A stretch of 64,000 bases of DNA, taken from NCBI GenBank assembly GCA_020055645.1, contig CM034546.1:24490001-24554000 (forward strand), in the 5' to 3' direction. The translations under genes were made by a program, and so were the position numbers. This document shows positions 44,229-55,945 of the stretch, one piece after another (position 1 is the stretch's first letter; each line of letters opens with the position of its first letter). The stretch is from Tomocerus qinae. Its lineage: Eukaryota; Arthropoda; Collembola; Entomobryomorpha; Tomoceridae. The notes beneath the pieces are model-generated. The model saw only the letters and a list, made by a program, of their open reading frames with translations. It ran no database searches and had not been told where the DNA came from.

Positions 44229-44733
44229 CTCTTAAAAAGAGAAAATTTCGAAGAGCAACCAAATTATTCCCACACATATCAATACCCAACAAAGAAACAT
44301 CAAACACATTATTACACTTACACCATTTAACATTATTAACTCCCAATAGCTTACACAATCTAGCCAACATTATCATACCCAACGAAATTAAAGTAAATCT
44401 ATTAGCCGGAAACACGTTTAATTTTGAATTCATCCACACTAAAAAACAATTACAAACAGAAATATTACGAAACCTACATAAAGTGAGTTGGAAGATATTC
44501 TTCCAAAACAGAAACCTAATAAACACAAACGACTACGGCCCATTAGAACAACTAGCAACCAAATATAGTAAATTAAAAGATTCAAATGCATACACACCAG
44601 CCCCAAACATTGGCACAATTTTTCCAGACTGCAGAGAATTTCTCAATCAAATACATAATCATAATTTATCTTCGAAAATAACATAATAATAAAGCCAGCA
44701 GATAAAAATGCAGACATTACAGCACTAAACGCA
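44229..44733 (+). pseudogene. Penelope-like retroelement, N-terminal region and RT start
   Basis: After the second AACAC the frame reads LKKRKFRRATKLFPHI, then LLHLHHLTLLTPNSLHNLAN and TFNFEFIHTKKQLQTEILRN to a stop near 44,686. In the next frame IIIKPADKNADITALN follows directly, matching the (I/V)xKPADK motif at the start of Penelope-type reverse transcriptases. The shift falls in an A4 run (44675-44678). The sequence is then cut off by a LINE, so no catalytic YxDD or GIY-YIG part is present. Upstream sequence before the LTR element (…TTTTCAG|ATTACAACA) would join in frame. Confidence 0.6.
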
Positions 44734-46317
44734 GGACCAGGTCCCGTAGTGAAAACTATTCGACGGACTCTGGTCCTGTCAATAAAAGACAGGCAATGTC
44801 CACTAATGTTCCTCAGGCTACGAATAGCAGGGGTGTTATTCACCCTCCCAAAACGAACGACGAGAGAGACGTGCACATCACCTACAGTTGCAACTCGTCC
44901 ACCCCCTTTAGTAATTTGGCCCTAGAGGCCTTCGATGTATATATAGGACAGTGCATGTTCGAAAACACCAGTCCTAATTTCAAATATGGCCTTAACTTCA
45001 GAAAGATTTCAGGTATACACGGTATGGTCAGGTGCTCCAATGAGAAATTTACGGAGTGGCTGATCACACGTGTGGATGCCTGGAATTTTAAAGGACAAGC
45101 TACAAAAGGATGGCTTGAAGATACAAGAACAAGAATGAGTTTCACCTTAACCTTTAAAACTTTAGGTCATCTTCATAATGTCATGCCATTAAGAGATGAT
45201 ATACTAGTTGGACTAGTGAATTGCAATTAACTGTTTCTGCAGTCATTCATATTCACTAATATCAAATCAGAAGAGCAACTATTCGGATTAGTTTATTTTC
45301 GCATTGCAGCTAACGAACCGCTAACTCCTTAGAGCCAATACTGACTCTAAGACTGGAAAATGTGCCCTTCGGTATTATACCCGAACGGCACATTTAAAAG
45401 AGTCGAAATAAACCCCATGAACCCTAACATAGATTTTTTTCCGAATGGCAACGGATTTTCTTGTTTTTCTTTATTATTCCATTTACTATTTTTTGATTTT
45501 TCTATATTTCGTATGTGGTAGAAGTGTTTTACTCCCCTTGCAACTGAAAATAAAAAACATTAAACTAAAAGAGGACACTAATGTATTCACAATGATACTG
45601 CCCAGTTGTTTATTTTTATTTTACAGTTTCTGATGACACACTACATGGTCACGGTAATCCTGGTCGGATACAAAGGTAACCAGTTTATATTTACAGTTAC
45701 ACATCTTAACACAAGAGCATTCGCCGACTATCGGAACTAGGTCGGCGGCAAAAGTATAAATACCCCAACCTCTGTGGATAATAAATGCATTATCTCAAAC
45801 AAACTTAGATGCTTGCAGATTAACTTGGAGCATTTTAAAGCCACCACTGCTTTAGTTAGTAACCGCCAACTAGGCAACACATACATAATATTTATACAAG
45901 AACCTTATGCATATAAGGGAAAGATTTGTGTCATAAATGGGAAAACTTCATGCCATCGAAGGTCCTGAAAACCCTAGATCATGTATTGTTACATCAAATA
46001 ATTTGGAAGTCTGGCCTCTCTGCTCCTTCTGGAGTAGAGATTTGGTTGCCCTAAAAATTAGAATTAATGATAGGCATATTGTACTTGCATCAGCATATTT
46101 ACCAGATAAGGAAAAGCATCCACCCTCTAAAGAAGTTGGGAATTTAATCTACTACTGCTATCAAAAATCATTGCCTATATTGTTTGCAAGCGACGCTAAT
46201 GCCCACAATACAGTGTGGGGTAGCACTAATACCAATGAGCGTGGGGAAGATTCACATATACAAATACCTACATTGTTAATTATTACACACGGCAACAAAT
46301 ATGCACTGATACTTTAA
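44734..46317 (+). pseudogene. Second LINE, plus strand: ORF1-like protein and partial endonuclease
   Basis: An ORF1-like frame (44796-45230, MSTNVPQATNSRGVIHPPKT ... EWLITRVDAWNFKGQATKGW) is followed by 540 bp of noncoding sequence. An endonuclease start comes next at 45774: KLRCLQINLEHFKATTALVS, then TYIIFIQEPYAYKGKI, PILFASDANAHNTVWGST and NERGED. These match R1/LOA-type LINE endonucleases (QIN, QEPY, D-N-AH-xxW motifs). The frame shifts near 45,940 and the element ends at about 46,317, before RT. A short inverted repeat (CAGGACCAG/CTGGTCCTG) sits at 44,732-44,780, near its apparent 5' end. Confidence 0.7.
45355..45405 (+). other. Hairpin between LINE ORF1 and endonuclease
   Basis: TGTGCCCTTCGGTA and TACCCGAACGGCACA can pair around a short loop, inside the LINE inter-ORF region. 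Possibly structural RNA; function unknown. Confidence 0.35.
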
Positions 46318-46607
46318 TAATTTTAATCTTTACATGCTGTATACAAGTCCTAATCTCCCTTTCATATTAGCCTTATTGATTATAAGTTATACTATTTGTT
46401 AAAGAACAAATTATAGAGTCTCCGAATCAGTACTATTCGACAATGAACCTAGTGAAATATTATACATAGATTTTTTTATGACTTTCTGTTGTGGTTTTCG
46501 CGGTCTTGACTGCGTTTGCTGACGCTATTGCTGCGGTTAGTTGTGCGGTTAGTGAGGTTGGTCTAGAATTTTTGAATGTTAGACTATGTAAATGTCTGTG
46601 TCTATCC

Positions 46608-48377
46608 GATTCACCCCCGAATTGTCAACCCTTTTTTGTCAACACACGAAAATTTAATATACTAATATACTAAAAAGTTTAATATACTGGACAGCATGTG
46701 AACATTTTATAAGGTTCATTTACACTGAAACCTTATTTGACTATCTTTGCTATTAGCAGCTGTGCTGTTAATAGCAAAGTTATTGTTATATGATAGAAAT
46801 ATAGTTAAGTACCTACTTATTGATTTGCTATGTTTCCTAATTCTAAGTTAGTTAAATTTCGGTTCCATAAGAACCATGTCTAAGACTTTTTGTTTGTTAT
46901 CTAGTAAAATAACATAAATTAAAAAGTACCGTTAAGTACCTTTCTGTTAAAAAACAATGCATTTCGGAAACTATAAAAGGAATCCGAAATGCATTGTTCG
47001 TGACACTTGCCTTCTCCTAGCTAACTGAACAAGTAGCACTCCCTAATAGCTGATCAAGCTATATTCCTTCCAACTGTTCAAGTTGCCCCTTCTCGTCTTA
47101 GCGACATCACACTGGGTCAAGTGTGACATCAATCTCTGGACAAGAGGTCAACGGTCACTGTCCAAGTGTCAACGTCGCTGTCCGGTCATCCCCTCCGATT
47201 GTCACAGCCCCAGCAGCAACTGACCAAGTTGTAAGTCCCCAGTACTCTGTTTCTGTAGTTTGTATTTAGTTTGTATTCTAGATTTATTTAGTATTAAGGA
47301 GTTTGTCTGTGGACCGTTCCTTTTAGGTCGGCACACAGAGAAACTCCAATTCTCATATTCATTCATTGAATTGTTATCAATGTATGTAAAGTCACTTTGA
47401 CTTGACTGTTTTTGATTTGAGAAATATATATATATCTAATACCTATAACGACTTTGGCTTATCGTTATCTTATTCTCGTGAGCTCGAGTTCGCTCGACTC
47501 ACTTTGCATATACTATTTAGCATACACCATTTCATCTTAACCTAGCACTATTTACTAAGCTTATAGATATAGCATACAGTAATGCCTATAACTAATCTTA
47601 TCTCTTTCTTGACTCGCGACTTCGATCGTCCGAGTCTTATCTAGACTTTGCATAATCCTAATCTGCCTATGCGCACTCGTCCTAACCTATCATTATTTAC
47701 TTAGCCATTTTCTCATAGCTTTTAGTCGTACCCTTCGTAATATTGGCCTAACAGGATATCTTATATACCTAACTAAGCTATATTACAATTTCTTGTTAGG
47801 AAACTTATTTCGCTCGACAATCCTAGCCAATTTCCAATCAAGCCTCAATTTTCGCTGCGATGTTCATTAACGAAATTCCACATCGATGCACAGAACGATC
47901 AACTGCGACTGGTAGCGATTTAATCGGTCATTTTCAAAAAATTATTTAAACTCAGAAACGGTTTCAAAAAATTCTTAGCGATATTTGAGAACGATTCTGT
48001 TAATTTCAAATTTTTAACTTTTGTTGAACCAAGAAAATTATTTGTCCAAGTTTTGACCATGCAATATTAAAGTTCGTACTCTTTTACTTGTATATTATAT
48101 ATTGATAATATTGGACTTTCATTTGCAATTTTTCCAGCTGCTCATAAATGCCCCATTTCGAGCAAAATTTTTTTCAAAGAATGATTATTTAAAGTACCAG
48201 CACTGTGCTCCACCCAAAAAATGAATTGTGATACATAAATCGTGGAAAAGAGATGCTAAACGTGTGTTGACAAAAAGTCTAAATGGGTTGACAAAAAGGT
48301 GTTGGCGACCAAAGGGGTCAAAATTGTGTTGACAATTCGGTGTTGACAAAAAGGTGTTGACAATTTGGGGTGGTCCC
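46608..48377. mobile_element. MULE-like 1.77-kb element with 10-bp target duplication
   Basis: GTGTCTATCC flanks both ends (46598-46607, 48378-48387). The ends are imperfect inverted repeats: left CACCCCCGAATTGTCAACCC and TTTTTTGTCAACAC, right (inverted) CACCCCAAATTGTCAACACC and TTTTTGTCAACAC. A 9-10 bp duplication suits Mutator-like elements. The interior has no transposase. It contains a TATA-bearing hairpin at 46953-46998, a GTCAAG/GTCAACG-rich part at 47,090-47,230 and a region rich in CTCGAG/CGACTC motifs. A short relative is at 55836-55945. Confidence 0.6.
46953..46998. promoter_or_regulatory. Hairpin enclosing a TATA box
   Basis: AACAATGCATTTCGGA and its exact complement TCCGAAATGCATTGTT flank a 14-base loop containing CTATAAAAGG. 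It may be a promoter within the MULE-like element. Confidence 0.5.
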
Positions 48378-48387
48378 GTGTCTATCC

Positions 48388-49770
48388 ATGTCTGTCGACT
48401 GTTTTCAAAAGTTTCCGAGTATTTAGTAATAAATTGGCAACATATTAGGAAAAATTTTCACATTGCGGTATGATAATTCCTATTTAAGTCTAAGCTAAGT
48501 AAGTAAGAATTAAGCTAATATATGACACATAATATCTATATAATTTATATAATATTAATTAGCAATAATGAATACGAGTTAAACGATCACACGAGTTAAA
48601 TTTCTGACATGCACTGGTATTACTACCTCAGAGTGTGAATTATTATCACACATGATTAGTAACAAAAATATTCTTAGTAAAGGCCGTCGCAGAATTAAAA
48701 TATAAGGTGCGTAAGTTGAAACCAACTTACGCTCCAGGTACTAGAAAAGGTTTAATGTAAATCCTTTTCTGAGAAAGGATTTTTGACTAAAGGTCATAGC
48801 AACTCTTTTGTTTCAAACGTACTCCAGTTTAGGAAATAACTTATTTCCATTACCTGGATATTTTATAGTACTAAAATGCGTATGTCTGTACAATGTTGTA
48901 ATGCATCTTTACAGGTACCTTCCCTGTCCACTACATACCATTGTATTTAACCCCTTTCCATATCCCTTCATTGCTTACACTTATCCTTACATGTAAAGTC
49001 ATACACATAGATATTTACAATGTTTTTGTCCTACACACCATTATGTTCATCAAATATAAGTACTCACAGGGATATAGTTTAGCTTATTGTTTATTATATG
49101 TTATCGTTACTGTATTCAATTCTTATAGATTGGTATGCGATATACCCATAATCTGACACAAACTTTGAAAATACATTTAAACATTCAATGATGTATTAAT
49201 AAATTGTCAAATGCTACTATTCTGACTATCCAAACATTGGAGTGTACATGACATAACCACATGTAGTCTCAGGTATATGGAACTTTGTTTTCGAGTGTAC
49301 TTTTAAAATTAGGTTGCTAAATGCACATAACCTCAATAAAATAACAAGTTTTTATTATGTAAATAACAGTGTTTATACAGTATTTGATACAATTATTGAT
49401 GAAATTTCTTTAGATTTTTATAGTTAGTTTTATAGAAAGTTTTATAAATTGTTCGTCTTAACACTTAATAACGAATAATCGACAATCTATGATAATTTAA
49501 TTAATATAATCTGGTTTACACTATCGTGTCTATGTGTACACTTTGTATCTATTTAATTAAAATTATAAAATTAATATTAACAGGAGGTGTCTACACACAT
49601 TGTCTCTCATCATTATCATGGAGTATTCAAAGATCCAATTTGCATTGTCATTTATTATATTTCATAGTAATTACCCTTATAAATATGCATATATGAATAT
49701 GATATACCTATATTGCATCACGTTAATTATATGCTAGCTTTAAATTGTGAATGATGTATTAATAAATTGT
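48388..49770. other. AT-rich spacer, no gene seen
   Basis: Holds a short inverted AAAGGTTTAATGTAAATCC/GGATTTTTGACTAAAGG patch near 48,745-48,795. ATGATGTATTAATAAATTGTCA at 49,189 recurs at 49,751. No coding sequence is recognised. Confidence 0.4.
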
Positions 49771-50040
49771 CACAAAGTATGGCTGCTACTATCCAAGTGT
49801 ACGAGTTAGGTTAGTACCTGTACTTTCATGAGTCCCGTATGCTATTTTGGGAAATGTTAGAGCAGAACGGTACCTTAGATCTGCCTTAGGCTATGGCTGT
49901 GACTATCCAACCATAAGAGTAAAGTTAGTGCCTGTTCCCATAGTGTATGGCTATAAGTAACCAAGCGTAAGAGTAAGGTTAGTGCCTGTCCTTTCATGAG
50001 TGCCATAGGCTATGGCTGTAAGTGTCCGAGCAACCAGAAT
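49771..50040 (+). repeat. Degenerate ~65-bp tandem repeat, about four copies
   Basis: Units share TATGGCTGT(A/G)A, CTATCCAA, AGAGTAAGGTTAGTGCCTGT and TTTCATGAGTGCC(A/G)TA. The array is diverged and noncoding. Confidence 0.6.
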
Positions 50041-50432
50041 CCAAAATGGCGGGGTTGGCTGTCTCCTACGTCCCACTACTACTTTAAATATACGCCCATT
50101 ATTTCTGGTTAGATTTCTATTAATTTTTTTATATTATTTAGTTATTGTGATTTTGATATGCATGCATTCCTAAATACAATGGATTTGTCTCCTAATTGCA
50201 ATTAATTGTCGCATTGAAATTAATATTGTAATAATAATAATAATTTAATATTACAATTATTATAACACATAGCATGACTGGGCTTAATTCTACTTCTATT
50301 ACATTCGATTTACTAATAAAAAATCAAACATGAATTCCGCTAAATATTAGTGTACATAATAATAATAAATGTATTTTGACACTAAAATTAATCTAGCTAT
50401 ATACCAAACAAGCTTAAGCAAGCCTTCCTGTT
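50041..50432. other. Spacer before IR copy 2; duplicated segment begins near 50,390
   Basis: Collinear similarity with 400-450 begins around 50,390 (AAGCTTAAGCAAGCCTTCC versus AAGCTTAATCAAACCTTCC). No gene is seen. Confidence 0.5.
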
Positions 50433-52549
50433 TTAACGCCCTTTTCGAATAGACAATACTGCGTCACCCATTTCGATATTCACGCCATCCAACGGAAATA
50501 CACGATTACTTCGTCGAACATCTTTGGTGAAGGTTATTATCCAGTTTAAAATATTCGTAGTGCTTGTTTTCAGCTTCAATCTAGTGCGCCAAAACCATTC
50601 CAAAAGAAGAGTGATGAATGATCCAAGTAAAAAGTATCCACAAACCAAGAAAATAGTATGGATTTTCATGGACAAACTTATAGGCAATGCCTCAGAATCT
50701 TTATGCTTTAGTTTTGCATGGGATTAATAATATGGAATCATCTCTTGAAAGTATTCAATGAAAAGAGTAACATACCATGGTTTATTGTAAGGGCGGGCGG
50801 AAGCTGTTAACATCCAAATGTGCCCACATCGACTTTGTTCCTTTAGATGTTCATATTGCCTTGCATATATGGCAGTGAAGTTCAGTCTTTCAGCCATCAA
50901 TCCAACCGCTCTCACCGAATTTTGACAAAGATGACTGAAACGATTAGTTATTATCAATGAATTAAGCAGCAACCTTTTACACTCTGGCAATTTTCTAGGA
51001 CTATTCAATGCAAATTGACCAAATAAAATGCCAATTTGAATGCCATTAAGATTCCCGTTTAAAGTATTCCAAATTCTTTCCCATTCTTCTTCGGAGTCTT
51101 CTGTTTTAATTGGATGAAGTGAAAATGAAGAATCACCCTTCGGACTGTAGAGAATTGTCGTGTAAATCGAATATTCGCTTCCAACTTTTATTGCTAATAT
51201 AAAGAGAGGAGCCACCAATTGTCGAGTGAGAAAGTATCGCCACTTTGGATTCATCCATTTCAACTCATCTTTGATGACCATCATGATTCTCGAATTCAGA
51301 CTATTTAATTCTTTGCCAAGAATATTGAAGAGATACTTCAAGGCAGGGTCTGGTTCCATTAGAATATTCACCGCGTGCACGGTTCCCGGATATATGTGCC
51401 AACGGTCAAATGTGCCAATTATTTTTTTCAGAGATTTTGAGAAGTGCCAAAAACAAAAGTGCCAATGAAATTAAATGCCAATGCAAGTTTAATTAGTCAT
51501 TGTTAAGTCTCATGTTATGTACAAGGGTATTACTTTGTAAATTATAATCCTATGTGAGTTTAAGTCTTTCATCCTTGATTATTCCGTCCCACTAAATGTG
51601 TACATGCATTTAAATAATCGATAATAATATTAGGTTTTGTGAGATACTGTACAACCTGAAAAGAAATCTTTTCATCAAGCTCCCTGTACCTTTTCTTTTG
51701 AGGTGTTGCCATTCCGCTGTTAAAGTAAACGATCATAAGCGAACAATTACTTTATTCGCTTTGGAAATGGGACAATAACATCTAAATTGATGGATGCGGT
51801 TTATTCACTCTAGATAATAATTAAAACCATGATGCCAACTTCCAAGCAATTTGTTGTTCTTAGTACATCTTCTTGTACATGTTTCCAATATCTTACGTTT
51901 TTAACAACACATGTTTTATATAGGAATACCTGTGCAGGTGTTTCTTTTCAACTACTGGGGCCAAGGCAAATGATAAACAGAAATAAATGTAGGATACTTG
52001 TTCCCTAAGCTAGGACTTTAGCTTATCAGCTTAGCGTTTACATATCAGCGTATTCAAATTACACAAGGCTTTCTTGATTGATCTAAGTTCGTTAGTCTTC
52101 CATTTACTATGAACTACAAATAGAATTGCTAGAAAAGCATAAATATTTTAGCATAGATCATCCAACGCAAACTTTTTGGGATTTTGGCATTAAATGCCTT
52201 GGCACTTAAGTTTTTGGCACTTTTGAAATTGACACTTATGGACATTGAAAGTGCCAATTGGCACTTTTATTTTGGCACTTATATCCGGACACCGCGTGCA
52301 CAAACTTCTAGATAGTTCGCGTGGATTATTTACATGACGACCGAAGACAGTTTGATTATACTTTGACGGTGCCAAAGTCCATGGTTGGCCATTTTGGTTA
52401 GACAGAATAAAATCTGTCTGCCATTCGGATTGATTGAAAGTAATCATGTTAAAATCACAATTACTATAGGACGACAAATTTCGAAAGCAGTTGATGTTGT
52501 TTATAATAAGAGAAACTAAAAATAGAACAATTGTATACTTTGAATACAT
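50433..52549 (-). pseudogene. Ionotropic-receptor-like gene copy 2, with insertion and internal deletion
   Basis: Start ATG at 52549 gives a good signal peptide (MYSKYTIVLFLVSLIINN), then the ligand-binding half to 52,302. An insertion (51381-52289) follows, then coding resumes at 51,368 with NILMEPDPALKYLFNILGKE. It continues to SVRAVGLMAERLNFTAIYAR and EYFQEMIPYY at about 50,726. The gene then jumps directly to the last membrane segment (LPISLSMKIHTIFLVCGYFL) and stops at 50,433. About 750 bp encoding the first two membrane segments, pore and S2 region of copy 1 are missing, so no channel could form. An ancient paralogue of 453-10751. Confidence 0.8.
51381..52289. mobile_element. 909-bp fold-back MITE with GTGCCAA repeats
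   Basis: Inserted in IR copy 2. CACCGCGTGCAC occurs on both sides (51369-51380, 52290-52301). The ends are GGTTCCCGGATATATGTGCC and, inverted, GTCCGGATATAAGTGCC. Clusters of GTGCCAA (left) and TTGGCAC (right) fill the outer 100 bp of each end. No coding potential. The 9-12 bp duplication is MULE-like. Confidence 0.75.
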
Positions 52550-54475
52550 TTTAACACGAAAATTAAATTATGTCTGAACGATGCCAAGTAAGAGATAGAA
52601 AGTTCTATTTTAACTGAAGTCACACTAAATGTTGTATATGTACATAACCAGTGAGGCACCAGCGAAGTGGAACTCAGAAAGTCAAGGACTTGCAAGGCTG
52701 ACAGTTTATATCAAAGTAGCAACCGGACACAAACAACTGTAACCTCAAATTGCTAATCATACACCGTGAAATTCAAAATGGTTCCCCTAGTATAACTATC
52801 AATCAATTTCCCTATTATTCACAGGCCGTCCTACATGGATAGGCAATAATTGCGGTTCTACATTTTGGAAAATGCCATTCGATGAAACACTTCTAGAGCA
52901 CGGAAATATTAAAATTTTTTTGAGGTTGTAACACAATTTAGCAAAAAAGCTGCACTTTTTGGTGGCTAACCATAAAATTGTAAACACAAGTAAATTTCCT
53001 TGCAACCGAACATGAAATAACATTCCTTACATATAGAGAGAAAGGAATGAAATTTTGGAAGCCATTGAGCTGACCATTTACCTGTATCAAATAAAATATG
53101 TCTTTGATTAATTTCTGACATTGGTAATTCATCTTAACACTTAGCAAGAAACTAGGTCTTTATTTCTTATGAAGCACAATGTTGGAACACAATTATGCAA
53201 CATTTATTTGTTGAACAGTAGTACTTTAATATTTCAATAAAACATATTTCCTCCTTTCCACTTCAAGATGAAGCGTGAGATGATACTGCAATAGTTTTCA
53301 ACCAAACATTTTAAAACTACTGTGAAGTCTTTAAGTCTCTAAATATTTTGATAGCTAATCTATTGATATATTTAATATTCTAATTTACCAGTATTGTCTT
53401 CAATATTTGCTTGTATATTGAGAAATGTTAGTTAAAAGGTCTCTAGAAACGGTTTGCATTTTATCCATTTGTCTTATGCAAGTTATTAGCAGAGCAAACC
53501 TTTTTATTTTTTTATCTAAATTTAGTATTATATAGTGTAGCAAAAATACTTCATTTTTCGGTACTCCTATCGGTACTGAGATTAAGAGTACCGACCGTAG
53601 TGGTACCGCACCGGTACTCCCGGTACCAACCGGTAATGGATTCTCTAGAAATGACAGTGAGTTGAGAGAAAGACCTTCAAAGGAAAAGCAGAATTGTTCT
53701 AAGCCAATCAAAGGCTTTAACGTGTCGATCAATGCTACTATTTAAACATTTCCTGAATACTTTAGTGTTCGTTCTTCGTATTGTAGACATATATTGTGTT
53801 TTTGCATGTTGAAATGTTAAACAACGCAAAATATGCTCTTGTATTAGTATATTATTGGTCTTTTATTACCTGAAAAAAATTATGTCCTCTTGTAGTATTT
53901 AGAATTTAAATAGAATATCAGATACCATATACACTTATTTATATAGTTAACTCTATGTTGACGAAAGTTTTACCTTTGATAACCCGAAAAGAAGTAAGTT
54001 TTATAATTTGGGGATTAATGATTTCGTAATGAATAGTGTAAATCTTTATATGTGAGCATTATCTTATCTTACTTTACTATCTCATATCAGTTTATTTTGC
54101 CCATCTTATTCCTCACAAATGACAATAAGCAAACGTTAGCAGGTTTCCTATGCATACGAAAGTAACAAATGTTTTAAAACTTTGTTCACTTTTAGTGAGC
54201 CAGTTTTATATTAAGGTGAAAAGTGCATTAAAATAAGTCATGTATTGTTAATTAATGAAAAATCAATTATTCTGGTTACAAAATAAATTTGGAGTGTTTG
54301 TAATTATTTAGTAACAAGTGATTAACATAAATAGCTACAACAACGCCAGTTAATATTTGTTCGTATAGATGTTAATGTTCCATTATGGCAAGTTCAAGTT
54401 TCCCTTTGAGATGTTTGTTATACTACTCAAGAAATTAAGGCCATAATATATACCCTTATTTTTAGTCAATTCTCT
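52550..54475. other. Upstream flank of IR copy 2, duplicated and noncoding
   Basis: Collinear with 10,752-12,480 but lacking the 11675-11839 MITE. It includes the GGTACCGG-rich patch near 53,560-53,640. Confidence 0.55.
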
Positions 54476-55470
54476 CTACTGCCAGAAGTAGTTGGTTATT
54501 TATATTAAACATAAAACACTAATACACTATATTTTCTACCTTACAACATTTTTATATACAAATGTTCCGTTAGGTAATTAATTAACAGCAAGTATTCAAT
54601 GCCGTTGTGAATCAATCAACTCCCAAAGCAATTGACTACTATGGGTTCGGCGTTTACTCAACTCACATCCGTGTCAGGCTGTCAGGTGTCAGTATTACCA
54701 TTGTTTCTAATAAATCAGATTATCTGTTCGCACAATACACATAAATATATACGCACAAAATGAATAACAAGATTTTGTCTGCATTCTCTTGAGTATCAAT
54801 CAATACACAGTTTGTGGGCTTCTCTAAATTAGTATAAACATTAAATACATTCAATTAACAAGAAACTAATTTTAGAAATTTTTATTTCTCTACTAGTCTG
54901 GAAGGTATTTGAATTGAACTATTCGTCAATTTTCCTTTTGGGGGCCGGAGGTGGAGATTATTCTTAGTTAGATATATGGAATTTAAAAATTTAAAATGGC
55001 CTTACTTTTGGTTGTGGGACACTAAGGAATTTGTACTAGCTCTGAAATCTGAGTCAAAATGGTTCAATTTGTCTCACTTACACAGGCCAAGTATCTCCAC
55101 TCTGTGAGGAGGAACCACAGTTTTCTAAAATGTCCCTATATCTGTCAATGTAAAATCTTTACCTCCGGCCCACTAAATGGCACACTGCGAAAAGCTCAAA
55201 TGTTATATTCGTTTTGTTCTCTTCAAGATATATTTAATGATACAAGTTAAAGTTCCTCAATAATAATTGAAACTGCCAATGCGGAGTGATGCGTTCCTTT
55301 GTGTAGTTATTAGTTAAGGTCCTACATAATGTTTGATAATTTAAAATGTACCTGTAAATGCTGAAATGGTACATGAATATTTGTAATTATTTACATAAAA
55401 GGGTTATAGTTTTCTGTTTCAAGCATAATTATAACAGTTAAAGGCGAGAGGTCCCATTCAGTGTTCAGTG
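54476..55470. other. Spacer, no gene seen
   Basis: AT-rich. An open frame at 55,059-55,250 (63 codons) shows no family features. Confidence 0.4.
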
Positions 55471-55620
55471 ACCAGCCGGCTGGTCGGCTAAAATGGCTGG
55501 CTAAGTTGGCCGGCCAGCTAGTTAAAATGGGGCTATGGGAAGTGAGAAAATCATGATTTTTGGCCATTTTGGCCACTAGCCATTTCAGCCATTTTAGCCG
55601 ACTGGCTGGTCAAAATCATT
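55471..55620. repeat. Inverted repeat of GGCTAAAATGG motifs
   Basis: ACCAGCCGGCTGGTCGGCTA and AAATGGCTGGCTA on the left mirror TAGCCATTTCAGCCATTTTA and GCCGACTGGCTGGT on the right. It resembles a small fold-back MITE; no clear target duplication is seen. Confidence 0.6.
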
Positions 55621-55835
55621 TTCAGCCGGCTAAAATGGAAAACTGTTTCTGCATTAATTGCACCAGACCAGTAGGTTGAACTATTGTTGTCATTGTTGAC
55701 CAAATTGCTGGATACCGATACGTGTCTGATGCCAATAGATGTAAATACATGGATGTATACTATTTATACGATAAGCTAAGTTATCAAAATATATATTACG
55801 TCGCACCTTAACAAAAGTATCATAGTGAGAACCCA

Positions 55836-55945
55836 AAATTGTCAACACATTTTTGTCAAAACATTTATTATACATAGTTAGGTTATATTAGATTGAGAAT
55901 AGGTTATAGTGTCGACAAAAAGGTATGGACAATTTGGGAGTGAGT
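55836..55945. mobile_element. Short relative of the MULE-like element
   Basis: Left AACCCAAAATTGTCAACACA and TTTTTGTCAA, right GTCGACAAAAAGGT and GGACAATTTGGGAG form the same terminal pattern as 46608-48377. AGTGAG lies on both sides, possibly part of the target duplication. Confidence 0.5.
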
